Below, piece by piece: positions 1 through 5,169 of a DNA stretch of 5,688 nucleotides (positions are counted from its first letter, which is position 1; each line of letters begins with the position of its first letter). The position numbers and the translations under genes were made by a program. This DNA is from Acidobacteriaceae bacterium. Lineage in GTDB: Bacteria > Acidobacteriota > Terriglobia > Terriglobales > SbA1. Below the pieces are notes generated by a model. It was not told the DNA's origin. It searched no databases and was given only the letters and a program-made list of their open reading frames with translations. The stretch covers positions 6,769 through 12,456 of the forward strand of contig PMHI01000677.1 in the NCBI GenBank assembly GCA_003156615.1. The letters are read 5' to 3'.

Positions 1-227
1 CCATATTCGTTAGAAAGGCGAATGCAGATCTGGTCTCCTCCAATCGATACCCGCACGCGCTCTCGCACGGTCTGGTCTTCGATCTTGAGCAGCGGTTCTT
101 CTGGATTTAGGGTCACCGACTGGGGGCTGGCCGCCCAAGTGGCGATCCAGGCATTTCGCGGAGCCGCATCCAGTTGCGGCGCTACCAGAAGAAAGCAAAC
201 CAGAGCACAATTTCGTGGTCCTCGCAT
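1..227 (-). CDS. SGNH/GDSL-family hydrolase, exported, N-terminal part (runs off left edge)
   Basis: Reading the minus strand from ATG at 227 gives 75 codons with no stop before the window edge. Residues 1-22 look like a signal peptide: a short positive start (MRGPRN), a hydrophobic run (CALVCFLLVAP) and a possible cleavage site near DAA. The mature part begins with WIATWAASPQ (residues 27-36) and continues through QTVRERVRVSIGG (52-64) to IRLSNEYG. This is the typical opening of bacterial secreted SGNH hydrolases, esterases or acylhydrolases that carry an N-terminal beta-rich segment. The GDSL block and the catalytic Ser-Asp-His residues would lie outside the window, so activity cannot be judged. 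GAGGAG at 241-236, 8 nt before the ATG, supports this start. The gene lies 65 bp downstream of the NIPSNAP gene on the same strand, so co-transcription is possible. The family call rests on motif recognition only. Confidence 0.8.
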   Translation of the reverse strand, partial: MRGPRNCALVCFLLVAPQLDAAPRNAWIATWAASPQSVTLNPEEPLLKIEDQTVRERVRVSIGGDQICIRLSNEY

Positions 228-292
228 GCGATGGACTCCTCGCGGGGTCAAAGCGGACGTTGTGAAGATCGGACACGCTCAAAGCGCTGCTC

Positions 293-784
293 TTACTTCA
301 TCGTCGAATAGTCTGTCGGACGCATGTAGACTTCGTCCACCTTATATTCCTCGCCTGCCTTTTCTATGAGCGGTATGGCCTGTTTCCTATATTGCGGGAA
401 ATCCGGGTCGGCATGAAGTGCGTCCCAATTTTTCTTGGCTTCTTCCTGGCTGGGATGAGCCACGAGGTAGACGAATGTGTCGGCCCAGGCGGGATCATCA
501 TTGTTGGGTACCCAGTAGCCGACGACATTGAGATCGTGCTTGGCTTGCAGCTTTGAAACATCGCGAAAGATCGACTCGAGTGCCGATATCTTGCCCGGCA
601 CCGTGTGATAGACCATAAGCTCAAAGACACGATTGTTGTCGGCCCTCACTTGTTTCACGGACATGAGGCGGACACTAAGCAAAGATCCAGCAGCGAAAGA
701 GACGAGCGCGGTGCTGCATAGGATCCAATTTCTTGATTTAGAGCGGCACGCCGCGGTCGGGGCTGGTTTCGTTTTCGTCTCCAT
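293..784 (-). CDS. NIPSNAP-family protein with N-terminal membrane anchor or signal
   Basis: This encodes 163 residues. Residues 1-18 are polar and basic, and about 19-41 form a hydrophobic segment (ILCSTALVSFAAGSLLSV), so the protein is probably exported or membrane-anchored. Residues 51-135 form one NIPSNAP domain, a ferredoxin-like alpha/beta-barrel fold: RVFELMVYHTVPGK, then VVGYWVP, TFVYLVAHPS and KKNWDALHADPDF. The ending VYMRPTDYS is also typical of bacterial members. The biochemical role of these secreted bacterial NIPSNAPs is not established, and I assign no reaction. The open frame extends upstream to 1033, but the stretch before the ATG at 784 does not look like protein, and AAAGGAG lies 9 nt before that ATG, so I use 784. 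The SGNH hydrolase gene follows after 65 bp. A hairpin lies in the upstream leader. Confidence 0.9.
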   Translation of the reverse strand: METKTKPAPTAACRSKSRNWILCSTALVSFAAGSLLSVRLMSVKQVRADNNRVFELMVYHTVPGKISALESIFRDVSKLQAKHDLNVVGYWVPNNDDPAWADTFVYLVAHPSQEEAKKNWDALHADPDFPQYRKQAIPLIEKAGEEYKVDEVYMRPTDYSTMK

Positions 785-793
785 AATTTCACT

Positions 794-800
794 CTCCTTT
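794..800 (-). promoter_or_regulatory. ribosome binding site of the NIPSNAP gene
   Basis: AAAGGAG on the minus strand lies 9 nt before ATG 784. It is a near-perfect Shine-Dalgarno match and decides the start of the NIPSNAP gene, whose frame would otherwise stay open to 1033. Confidence 0.8.
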
Positions 801-866
801 GTGATTAGCCAATTGCCATGTACGGATGTCTGGACAGGAGGGCTGTGCGATATTTCACGCGAAAAT

Positions 867-891
867 ACTCCTCCCTGAAAAGGCGAGGAGT
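867..891 (-). promoter_or_regulatory. stem-loop in the NIPSNAP 5' region
   Basis: The arms ACTCCTCCCT (867-876) and AGGCGAGGAGT (881-891) pair over 10 bp with one bulged base (C884) and a four-base loop. On the minus strand, the direction of the NIPSNAP gene, the stem is followed by TATTTTCGC, a short weak T-tract. The 3' arm contains GGGAGGAG. The stem ends about 83 nt before the NIPSNAP ATG. It could be a weak intrinsic terminator, an attenuator or an mRNA leader structure. The pairing is seen directly and the function is inference. Confidence 0.4.
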
Positions 892-1377
892 CGTCCGGCA
901 ATGTAGGGCGGAATATCCCAGCCAGACAGGATGCATACCTGTAAAAGATCCAAAGCTCCGACGCTCCGGCCGGCCACAGCGATTGCCGACAGCGCCTCCG
1001 GCTTCTGCAGATTGCCCAGGTGCAGAATCTCAATCATGGGCTATTCCGCTGTTTCACCCCTGATTTAGTTTGCCGTCAGCGATGCCCGGATAGATTCCAC
1101 AGCAATCCCTCTGACGCCTGCTTGCCATAGACGGCGGCTTTCTCAAATCGTTACCAATTTTCGACTGTAATTCACCGAGGTCGAGGAGGCGGTTGTGCGA
1201 CTTAAGGGTAAGCAATCCAGGATTTTCCTTGGTGGGGCTGATCACGGAACGGCAAGACGGGGACCGATTCGTTCTTTCTCCGGCCGCACGCTTTAAAACC
1301 GAACGCGAGATCGAGGAGTATCGCCGATTGCAGCCGTTCGAACCATGGCAATACGGCCGAGGACACCGCGACTGCTG

Positions 1378-1836
1378 TCAGTCGAGAAAGGACGCCCCGG
1401 CTCCGATCCAGTATTCCGCCAGGGATTTTAGATTCTTCTTGTAGGTGCGGGTAACGGTGTATTCCTTCCCGCCCTTCACCCGGAGACCGTACTCTCCCGT
1501 CGAGCCCGGCCCGATCTCTTCCACAAACGAAGTGTTCACCAGAATCGAGCGATGGATCCGAATGAATCCGTGGGGCTCAAGCTTTTCTGCCACCGCTGAA
1601 ATCGACTCGCGCAGCAGATAGGAACTCGAGTTCTGCTGCAACGACACGTAGTTGCCTTCCGCTTGAACGGCAACCACGTCGCCAAGATTAAGGAAGAGAA
1701 TTTTCCCTTTCACCTTGATGGCAACGCGGGGAGACGTCCGCTTGCCAAGCGCCTGCAGCATGGGAAAAGCTTCCATCAATCTGGCCGCTCGTTCCTCTGC
1801 GATTTGCGGGAAGTCACGGCGTGCGATAAGGCTCAT
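1378..1836 (-). CDS. LytTR-domain DNA-binding regulator without receiver domain
   Basis: This encodes 152 residues from ATG 1836. Residues 1-33 are a short helical lead (ARRDFPQIAEERAARLMEAF). Residues about 37-142 form a LytTR DNA-binding domain: VAIKVKGKILFLNLGDVVAVQ, then AEGNYVSL, LLRESISAVAEKLEPHGF, the hallmark IRIHRSILVN (92-101), FVEEI and GKEYTVTRTYKKNLKSL near the end. LytTR proteins bind direct repeats upstream of target promoters. There is no phospho-receiver or membrane sensor, so the input signal is unknown; such stand-alone forms are, as I recall, frequent in Acidobacteriota. The frame is open to a TTG at 1890 (170 residues). I prefer 1836 because the longer form would bury the left arm of the operator-like repeat (1862-1873) in coding sequence, but no strong ribosome site decides it. 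The gene is divergent from the MocR gene. Confidence 0.85.
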   Translation of the reverse strand: MSLIARRDFPQIAEERAARLMEAFPMLQALGKRTSPRVAIKVKGKILFLNLGDVVAVQAEGNYVSLQQNSSSYLLRESISAVAEKLEPHGFIRIHRSILVNTSFVEEIGPGSTGEYGLRVKGGKEYTVTRTYKKNLKSLAEYWIGAGASFLD

Positions 1837-1861
1837 GGCCAGCTCGAAAATTCTCGGTCCA

Positions 1862-1890
1862 ATAGTGGCTTTGAAAATGGTCGGAGACAA
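1862..1890 (-). promoter_or_regulatory. weak candidate promoter for the LytTR gene
   Basis: On the minus strand TTGTCT (1890-1885) is followed after 17 bp by CACTAT (1867-1862). The -35 match is moderate and the -10 match poor (three of six). Its interest is symmetry: as in the MocR promoter, the -10 region coincides with an arm of the inverted repeat. A poor -10 box would suit a promoter that needs an activator. Confidence 0.25.
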
Positions 1891-1924
1891 TACCCACTTG
1901 ACGGGATTTGGACATAGCCACTAT
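1862..1924. repeat. 12-bp inverted repeat in the LytTR/MocR divergent region (candidate operator)
   Basis: The left arm ATAGTGGCTTTG (1862-1873) and right arm CATAGCCACTAT (1913-1924) are reverse complements at 11 of 12 positions, with nine in an unbroken run. The arms start about 51 bp apart, close to five helical turns. The right arm overlaps the -10 box of the predicted MocR promoter. The left arm covers the mirror position for leftward transcription. Paired sites in a divergent intergenic region are the usual layout for MocR autoregulation. Binding by MocR, LytTR or another protein is inference. Confidence 0.5.
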
Positions 1925-1927
1925 CAT
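1898..1927 (+). promoter_or_regulatory. sigma70-like promoter for the MocR gene
   Basis: TTGACG (1898-1903, five of six to the -35 consensus) and TATCAT (1922-1927, five of six to the -10 consensus) are separated by 18 bp. Transcription would begin near 1934, about 25 nt before ATG 1959. This argues against the upstream TTG at 1908 as the MocR start, since that codon lies inside the promoter. Confidence 0.55.
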
Positions 1928-1958
1928 CCCGCTACTAGTCCAGTGCGATTCCACTCCA

Positions 1959-3440
1959 ATGAAGAGAGTTGCCTCCGGGATTTTGCCCGTGATCGCCGTC
2001 GACCGGAAATTCCCTAAGCCTCTGCACAAGCAGATCTACGAGGCCTTTCGCACAGCCATTGTCGATGGCGCCTTGCACCCAGGACAGCGTATACCGTCAA
2101 CCCGCGGGCTTGCTTCCGAACTCGGCGTGTCGCGGTTCCCCGTCCTGAACGCGTACGCCCAGCTCATGGCCGAAGGCTATTTCCAGAGCCGCGTCGGCGC
2201 TGGAACTGTAGTTTCCAGTTCTCTCCTCGATCAATTCGCATCGAGCCCGCCGGTCGGCAAGCGCCTCACGGCAACCCGCTCGGGGTTTCGGCCGGTCGCG
2301 CGCCGTTGTTCGATCCTCCCCGATCTTGGAAGTACCCCCTGGCTGCGGGGTTGGGGAGCCTTTGGTGTGGGGCAAGTGGCCTTTGATCACTTCCCACTCC
2401 ACATCTGGTCGAGCCTGGTCGCGCGCCGCTGCCGCAATATGGACGCGAAGTCATTTCACTATGGTGACCCGATCGGCTCCAAGGCTCTCCGCGACACGAT
2501 CGCAACCTATCTGAGGACAGCGCGCTCGCTGCACTGCGAAGCGGAGCAGATCATGATTGTCAGCGGCTCTCAGCAGGCGCTCGAGATTTCGGCTCGCGTT
2601 CTCCTCGACCCTGGCAGCCGCGTGTGGATCGAAGAACCTGGATACCGCTTGGCGCGATCCGTGTTCGCGTCGACTGGCTGTCGCCTCGTCCCCGTTCCGG
2701 TCGACAAGGATGGTCTAGATGTCGCTGCCGGCATCAAGCAATGCCGCAAGGCGCGAGCTGCGCTGGTTACGCCCTCTCATCAATTTCCACTGGGCGTAAC
2801 CATGAGCGCCTCGCGCCGCTTCCAACTGTTGGAGTGGGCCCAGGACATGGACTCCTGGATCATCGAGGATGACTACGACAGCGAGTATCGATACGAGAGT
2901 TTGCCCATCGCTTCCTTGCAGGGGCTCGACGTGAACGCCCGCGTGTTATACGTTGGCACCTTCAGCAAAGTCTTATTCCCTTCTCTGCGCCTCGGCTACG
3001 TTGTGATTCCAACCGACCTCGTCGAACGTTTTCTGACCATCCGCCGCGCCATGGATCTCGGGCCGCCAACCTTCTTTCAGGAGGTGCTTGCCGACTTCAT
3101 TGATGAAGGCCACTTTGCGCGCCACATTCGCAGAATGCGCGTCCTCTACCGCGAGCGCAGGAGTGCGCTGGTAGAGAACATCAGCAAGGAATTTGGGTCC
3201 ATGGTCGAGGTACACGGCAGCGAAGCCGGCATGCATCTGACTTTGACACTGCCGACGAGCAGCCATGATGTCGAAATCGCCGAGAGAGCGGCTCGCCAAG
3301 ACCTTAGGGTCTGGCCTCTCTCTCCCGCCTATCTGGGCCAGGAGGCCCGCCCTGGCTTCATCTTAGGTTTTGGCAGTACCCCGGCAGCGGATGTTCCCCG
3401 CGCCGTTCGCAAGCTGCGCAATCTGCTTGACGCAAAGTGA
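1959..3440 (+). CDS. MocR-family regulator (GntR winged helix fused to class I aminotransferase domain)
   Basis: This encodes 493 residues from ATG 1959. Residues about 14-80 are a GntR winged helix: PKPLHKQIYEAFRTAI, then HPGQRIPSTRGLASELGVSR and the wing ending GYFQSRVGAGTVV. After a linker, residues about 140-490 form a fold-type I aminotransferase-like domain. It has SGSQQALEI (202-210), EEPGY, VTPSHQFPLG, the PLP-contacting DDYDSEYR (304-311) and TFSK with the Schiff-base lysine at about residue 337 in TFSKVLFPSLRLGY. An arginine in RPGFILGF (about 464) fits the substrate carboxylate contact. Family members bind PLP and regulate vitamin B6, GABA, taurine or other amine genes; the target here is unknown. 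The frame is open upstream to TTG 1908, but a promoter occupies that stretch. No clear ribosome site precedes 1959, so GTG 1989 is another possibility. Its 3' end is duplicated at 4751. Confidence 0.92.
   Translation: MKRVASGILPVIAVDRKFPKPLHKQIYEAFRTAIVDGALHPGQRIPSTRGLASELGVSRFPVLNAYAQLMAEGYFQSRVGAGTVVSSSLLDQFASSPPVGKRLTATRSGFRPVARRCSILPDLGSTPWLRGWGAFGVGQVAFDHFPLHIWSSLVARRCRNMDAKSFHYGDPIGSKALRDTIATYLRTARSLHCEAEQIMIVSGSQQALEISARVLLDPGSRVWIEEPGYRLARSVFASTGCRLVPVPVDKDGLDVAAGIKQCRKARAALVTPSHQFPLGVTMSASRRFQLLEWAQDMDSWIIEDDYDSEYRYESLPIASLQGLDVNARVLYVGTFSKVLFPSLRLGYVVIPTDLVERFLTIRRAMDLGPPTFFQEVLADFIDEGHFARHIRRMRVLYRERRSALVENISKEFGSMVEVHGSEAGMHLTLTLPTSSHDVEIAERAARQDLRVWPLSPAYLGQEARPGFILGFGSTPAADVPRAVRKLRNLLDAK
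3130..3420 (+). repeat. direct repeat copy A: 3' part of the intact MocR gene
   Basis: These 291 bp match 4751-5041 in the same orientation without gaps. I count 25 mismatches, about 91% identity, and the first 53 bp (3130-3182) are identical. This copy is inside the intact MocR gene and encodes its C-terminal portion from about residue 392. Confidence 0.95.
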
Positions 3441-3484
3441 GAACCGTAGTCGACAGAACGGATTCCCACCAAGCCTACGTTGCC

Positions 3485-3640
3485 ACATCGACTGGCAATC
3501 GATGTCCTGGGGCTCTCCGCTGTCTACGGAAAAGTATCCATCGTGATGAGCAGCGCCTCTTGCTTGCGACGGGGCAAGCGTTCGATCTGCCCGTGCGGGC
3601 CGAATCAAATGCGGCGATTCGGTTGCAGCGCGAATGCGCT
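3485..3640. repeat. cluster of four short inverted repeats upstream of the toxin-antitoxin remnant
   Basis: Four perfect stems lie between the MocR stop and the DUF433 start. They are ACATCGA/TCGATGT (3485-3491, 3499-3505), GCTTGC/GCAAGC (3562-3567, 3574-3579), CCGAATC/GATTCGG (3600-3606, 3616-3622) and AGCGC/GCGCT (3627-3631, 3636-3640). None has a downstream T-tract, so they are poor intrinsic terminators. The last two, 28-68 bp before the antitoxin ATG, are placed where an autorepressing antitoxin operator would be expected. Short stems arise by chance in GC-rich DNA, so function is uncertain. I see no gene in 3441-3667. Confidence 0.35.
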
Positions 3641-3667
3641 ACCATAGCGGAAGAGGTGGAAGAATCC

Positions 3668-3876
3668 ATGGAACAGGTATCAGTCAAGAATCCTGCTGTG
3701 CTTAGCGGCGAGCCAGTCTTCCGTGGGACGCGGGTTCCGTTCAAGGCGTTGACGGATTATCTGGAAGACGGCGAGAGCCTCAGTGAGTCTTGGAGCAGTA
3801 TCCGAGCGTGACGCGCGAAGCGGCGTCTGCGGCGCTGGAAGAAGCGCGGGACAGCCTGGTGGCGCATCTGCGATGA
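3668..3876 (+). pseudogene. DUF433 antitoxin gene, frameshifted
   Basis: From ATG 3668 the frame reads VKNPAVLSGEPVFRGTRVPFKALTDYLEDGESLSE, the core of DUF433 antitoxins (small winged-helix proteins paired with PIN-like toxins), then goes off frame to a stop at about 3811. Shifting frame at 3788-3790 restores the family ending LEQYPSVTREAASAALEEAR and a stop at 3874-3876. The span is 209 bp, one short of a 69-codon gene plus stop, and one missing base in a Phe codon (TTC read as TC) explains it. GGAAG lies a few bases upstream of the ATG. The restored stop overlaps the toxin ATG, as in intact pairs. As written, the antitoxin would lose its C-terminal helices. A sequencing or assembly error could mimic this, but the neighbouring toxin is also broken, which favours real decay. 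Confidence 0.8.
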
Positions 3877-3968
3877 AAGTTCTGATCGACGAGTGCGCTC
3901 CTAAGGTAGTAAAAACGAGTAGGGCAAGAGAGAGACGGTCCTATGGCGGAAGTCGACGAATTAGCTGA
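3873..3968 (+). pseudogene. DUF5615 (Mut7-C/PIN-like) toxin, 5' remnant
   Basis: ATG 3873 overlaps the restored antitoxin stop (ATGA), and the first residues MKVLIDECAPKVVK match the start of DUF5615 toxins, including the first acidic residues of the PIN-like active site (IDE). After about codon 14 (about base 3914) similarity stops; the frame continues with an unrelated basic stretch to a stop at 3966-3968. Intact members are, from memory, about 110-120 residues, so nearly all of the nuclease domain is gone. What follows is the upstream region of the DUF4337-like gene, so a deletion or insertion joined the two. The fragment cannot be an active toxin. The family call rests on 14 residues plus the diagnostic DUF433 partner. 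Confidence 0.72.
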
Positions 3969-4749
3969 GCACATCGAGCATGCTGGGCACGCCGGGAGCC
4001 TCGGCAAGTATCTAGGCGTCACCATGGCATGTTTGGGCGTGCTTCTGGCTCTCTGTGCGGCCATGGTCGGAGGACAGCGCACCGAACTCATCGCCACCAT
4101 GGTGGAACAAACAAACACCGCCATGAAGTACCAAGCCGTCTCCACGAAGTACCGCGTCCTCTTGGCCCAGCTGCGGCAACTGCACTCGCTGAACCCCGAC
4201 GTCGAGCGCTTCAACCAGTGGGAGGAGGAATCCCGAAAACTCGTCGCTCAAATCTCCTCTGGCGACGTGGCCCGAGCCGCACGCGTCAACCGCTTGGAGA
4301 ATGCCAAGAACCTCAATGCCGAGATTCCCACGCACGAAGACCTCACCGGTTTAGCCGCGGACATCCGTGCGCTGGGTACGGAAAAGGAGGAGGCGTTGGA
4401 ATGGTCGGAGTCCTACGAGCCGGCGATCCGAGCCCATTCCATGGCGGCCGAGCACTACGAGTGGGCGCAATTGGCCTGCGAAATCGGCATCGTTATCGCC
4501 TCTATCGCGCTGCTCTTCATGAGCCGTCCGGCCTGGCACGCCGCCCTGATTCTCTGTGCCACCGCCGTCCTCATCGTCGGCATTACCTTCGTCTCGGCGT
4601 CCAGCCAGCTTCATGGCGCCGAGCAGAAGATCCACGACGCCGGCCAAAGATTCACCAGCCTCAATGGCGAACAACGCGACAAAGAGGCCGACGAAGAATT
4701 ACTGAAATCAGTCGAAACCGAGAAAACCCCCACAGTTGACCCCAAGTAG
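3943..4749 (+). CDS. DUF4337-like membrane protein
   Basis: This encodes 268 residues with a membrane-spanning segment at each end. Residues 1-21 are acidic and His-rich (EVDELAEHIEHAGHAG). Transmembrane segment 1 is about 24-43 (LGVTMACLGVLLALCAAMV). Residues 46-176 are soluble, charged and strongly helical, with AMKYQAVSTKYRVLLAQLRQL, and are likely coiled-coil. Segments 2 and 3 are about 178-193 and 198-218. A charged tail ends in TEKTPTVDPK. The order of segments and the opening motif match DUF4337, a membrane family of unknown function; this protein is longer than the roughly 180-200 residues I remember. No catalytic residues are evident. The ribosome site is weak, a purine stretch AAGAGAGAGA before 3943. 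The gene lies between a toxin remnant and a MocR fragment and shares its frame with the latter, separated only by its TAG stop. The function is not known. Confidence 0.75.
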   Translation: MAEVDELAEHIEHAGHAGSLGKYLGVTMACLGVLLALCAAMVGGQRTELIATMVEQTNTAMKYQAVSTKYRVLLAQLRQLHSLNPDVERFNQWEEESRKLVAQISSGDVARAARVNRLENAKNLNAEIPTHEDLTGLAADIRALGTEKEEALEWSESYEPAIRAHSMAAEHYEWAQLACEIGIVIASIALLFMSRPAWHAALILCATAVLIVGITFVSASSQLHGAEQKIHDAGQRFTSLNGEQRDKEADEELLKSVETEKTPTVDPK

Positions 4750-4750
4750 A

Positions 4751-5041
4751 GCAGAATGCGCGTCCTCTACCGCGAGCGCAGGAGTGCGCTGGTAGAGAAC
4801 ATCGGCAAGGAATTTGGATCCCTGGTCGAGGTACTCGGGAACGAAGCCGGCATGCACCTGACTTTGACATTGCCGACGAGCAGCCATGATGTGGAAATCG
4901 CCGAGCGAGCCGCCCGCCAGGACCTTAGGGTCTGGCCCCTCTCTCCCGCCTACCTGGACAAGGAGGCCCGCCCCGGCCTCATCTTAGGTTTTGGCAGTAC
5001 CCCAGCAGCGGAGATTCTCCGCGCCGTTCGCAAGCTCCGCC
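4751..5041 (+). repeat. direct repeat copy B: truncated MocR paralog
   Basis: This matches 3130-3420 in the same orientation at about 91% without gaps. The left edge is sharp: 4751 pairs with 3130, while 4750 and earlier are unrelated to the MocR gene. The right edge fades near 5041-5047, where the two C termini diverge. Confidence 0.95.
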
Positions 5042-5082
5042 ACCTGCCCCAGCCTATAACCACCAAAACAAAAGCCGGATAG
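4751..5082 (+). pseudogene. C-terminal fragment of a second MocR-family regulator
   Basis: The open frame (first ATG 4756, 108 codons) matches the intact MocR protein from about its residue 393 to the C terminus, with about 11 amino-acid differences in the shared ~96 residues and a different tail (PQPITTKTKAG). The helix-turn-helix and the PLP lysine are missing, so it cannot work as a regulator. No frameshift or stop has accumulated, and about half of the base changes are silent, as expected if the parent was a functional paralog until recently. Similarity begins abruptly at 4751, two bases after the TAG stop of the DUF4337-like gene. No ribosome site precedes ATG 4756, so it is probably not translated efficiently. 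It is read convergently with the DUF1579-like gene. Confidence 0.88.
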
Positions 5083-5169
5083 CTGTGATGGTCATGCTTC
5101 AGTGGGATCAGGATGGATAGCGACCAATGCGCAATTTATGCCATTTTTCCTATTTGTCGATCCCCTCGA
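5083..5169. other. convergent intergenic region
   Basis: These 87 bp lie between the MocR fragment and the DUF1579-like gene, which face each other. There is a short T-run (ATTTTTCC near 5142-5150) but no stem before it good enough to call a terminator. Confidence 0.4.

Larger units (their letters stand above)
785..1377. other. 593-bp gap without a supported gene
   Basis: This stretch lies between the NIPSNAP start and the LytTR stop. Short frames exist: minus 1037-855 (60 codons), minus 1245-1054 (63 codons) and plus 1193-1444 (83 codons, TTG start only 3 nt after AGGAGG, overlapping the LytTR 3' end). None resembles a family I know, and none has both a good start and protein-like composition. 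The stretch probably holds the NIPSNAP promoter and leader and perhaps gene remnants. The only clear structure is the hairpin at 867-891. I could not pick a convincing sigma70 promoter here. Confidence 0.5.

Noticed and set aside
855..1037. Minus-strand 60-codon frame upstream of the NIPSNAP gene
   Set aside because: It has no good ribosome site, no recognisable family, and contains the hairpin at 867-891. It is more likely leader or promoter DNA.
1193..1444. Plus-strand 83-codon frame with TTG start after AGGAGG
   Set aside because: The spacing to the start is only 3 nt, the start is TTG, it overlaps the end of the LytTR gene, and the protein resembles no family I know.
1908..1958. Longer MocR start at TTG 1908
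   Set aside because: The codon lies between the -35 and -10 boxes of the predicted promoter and would add 17 residues absent from the typical MocR N terminus.
3437..3811. A GTG at 3437 overlapping the MocR stop opens a 124-codon frame that runs into the DUF433 domain
   Set aside because: The first 77 codons look unlike protein and pass through several stem-loops. ATG 3668 has a purine-rich ribosome site and gives the usual DUF433 length once the frameshift is repaired.
4029..4739. Long overlapping frames inside the DUF4337-like gene (plus 236 codons; minus 107 codons twice)
   Set aside because: These are shadow frames in GC-rich coding DNA, rich in Arg, Pro, Gly and His, while the 268-codon frame has clear membrane segments.
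3918..4753. Insertion sequence or integron cassette around the DUF4337-like gene
   Set aside because: There is no transposase or integrase and I see no terminal inverted repeats. The 9-bp near-repeat alone is too weak to annotate a mobile element.
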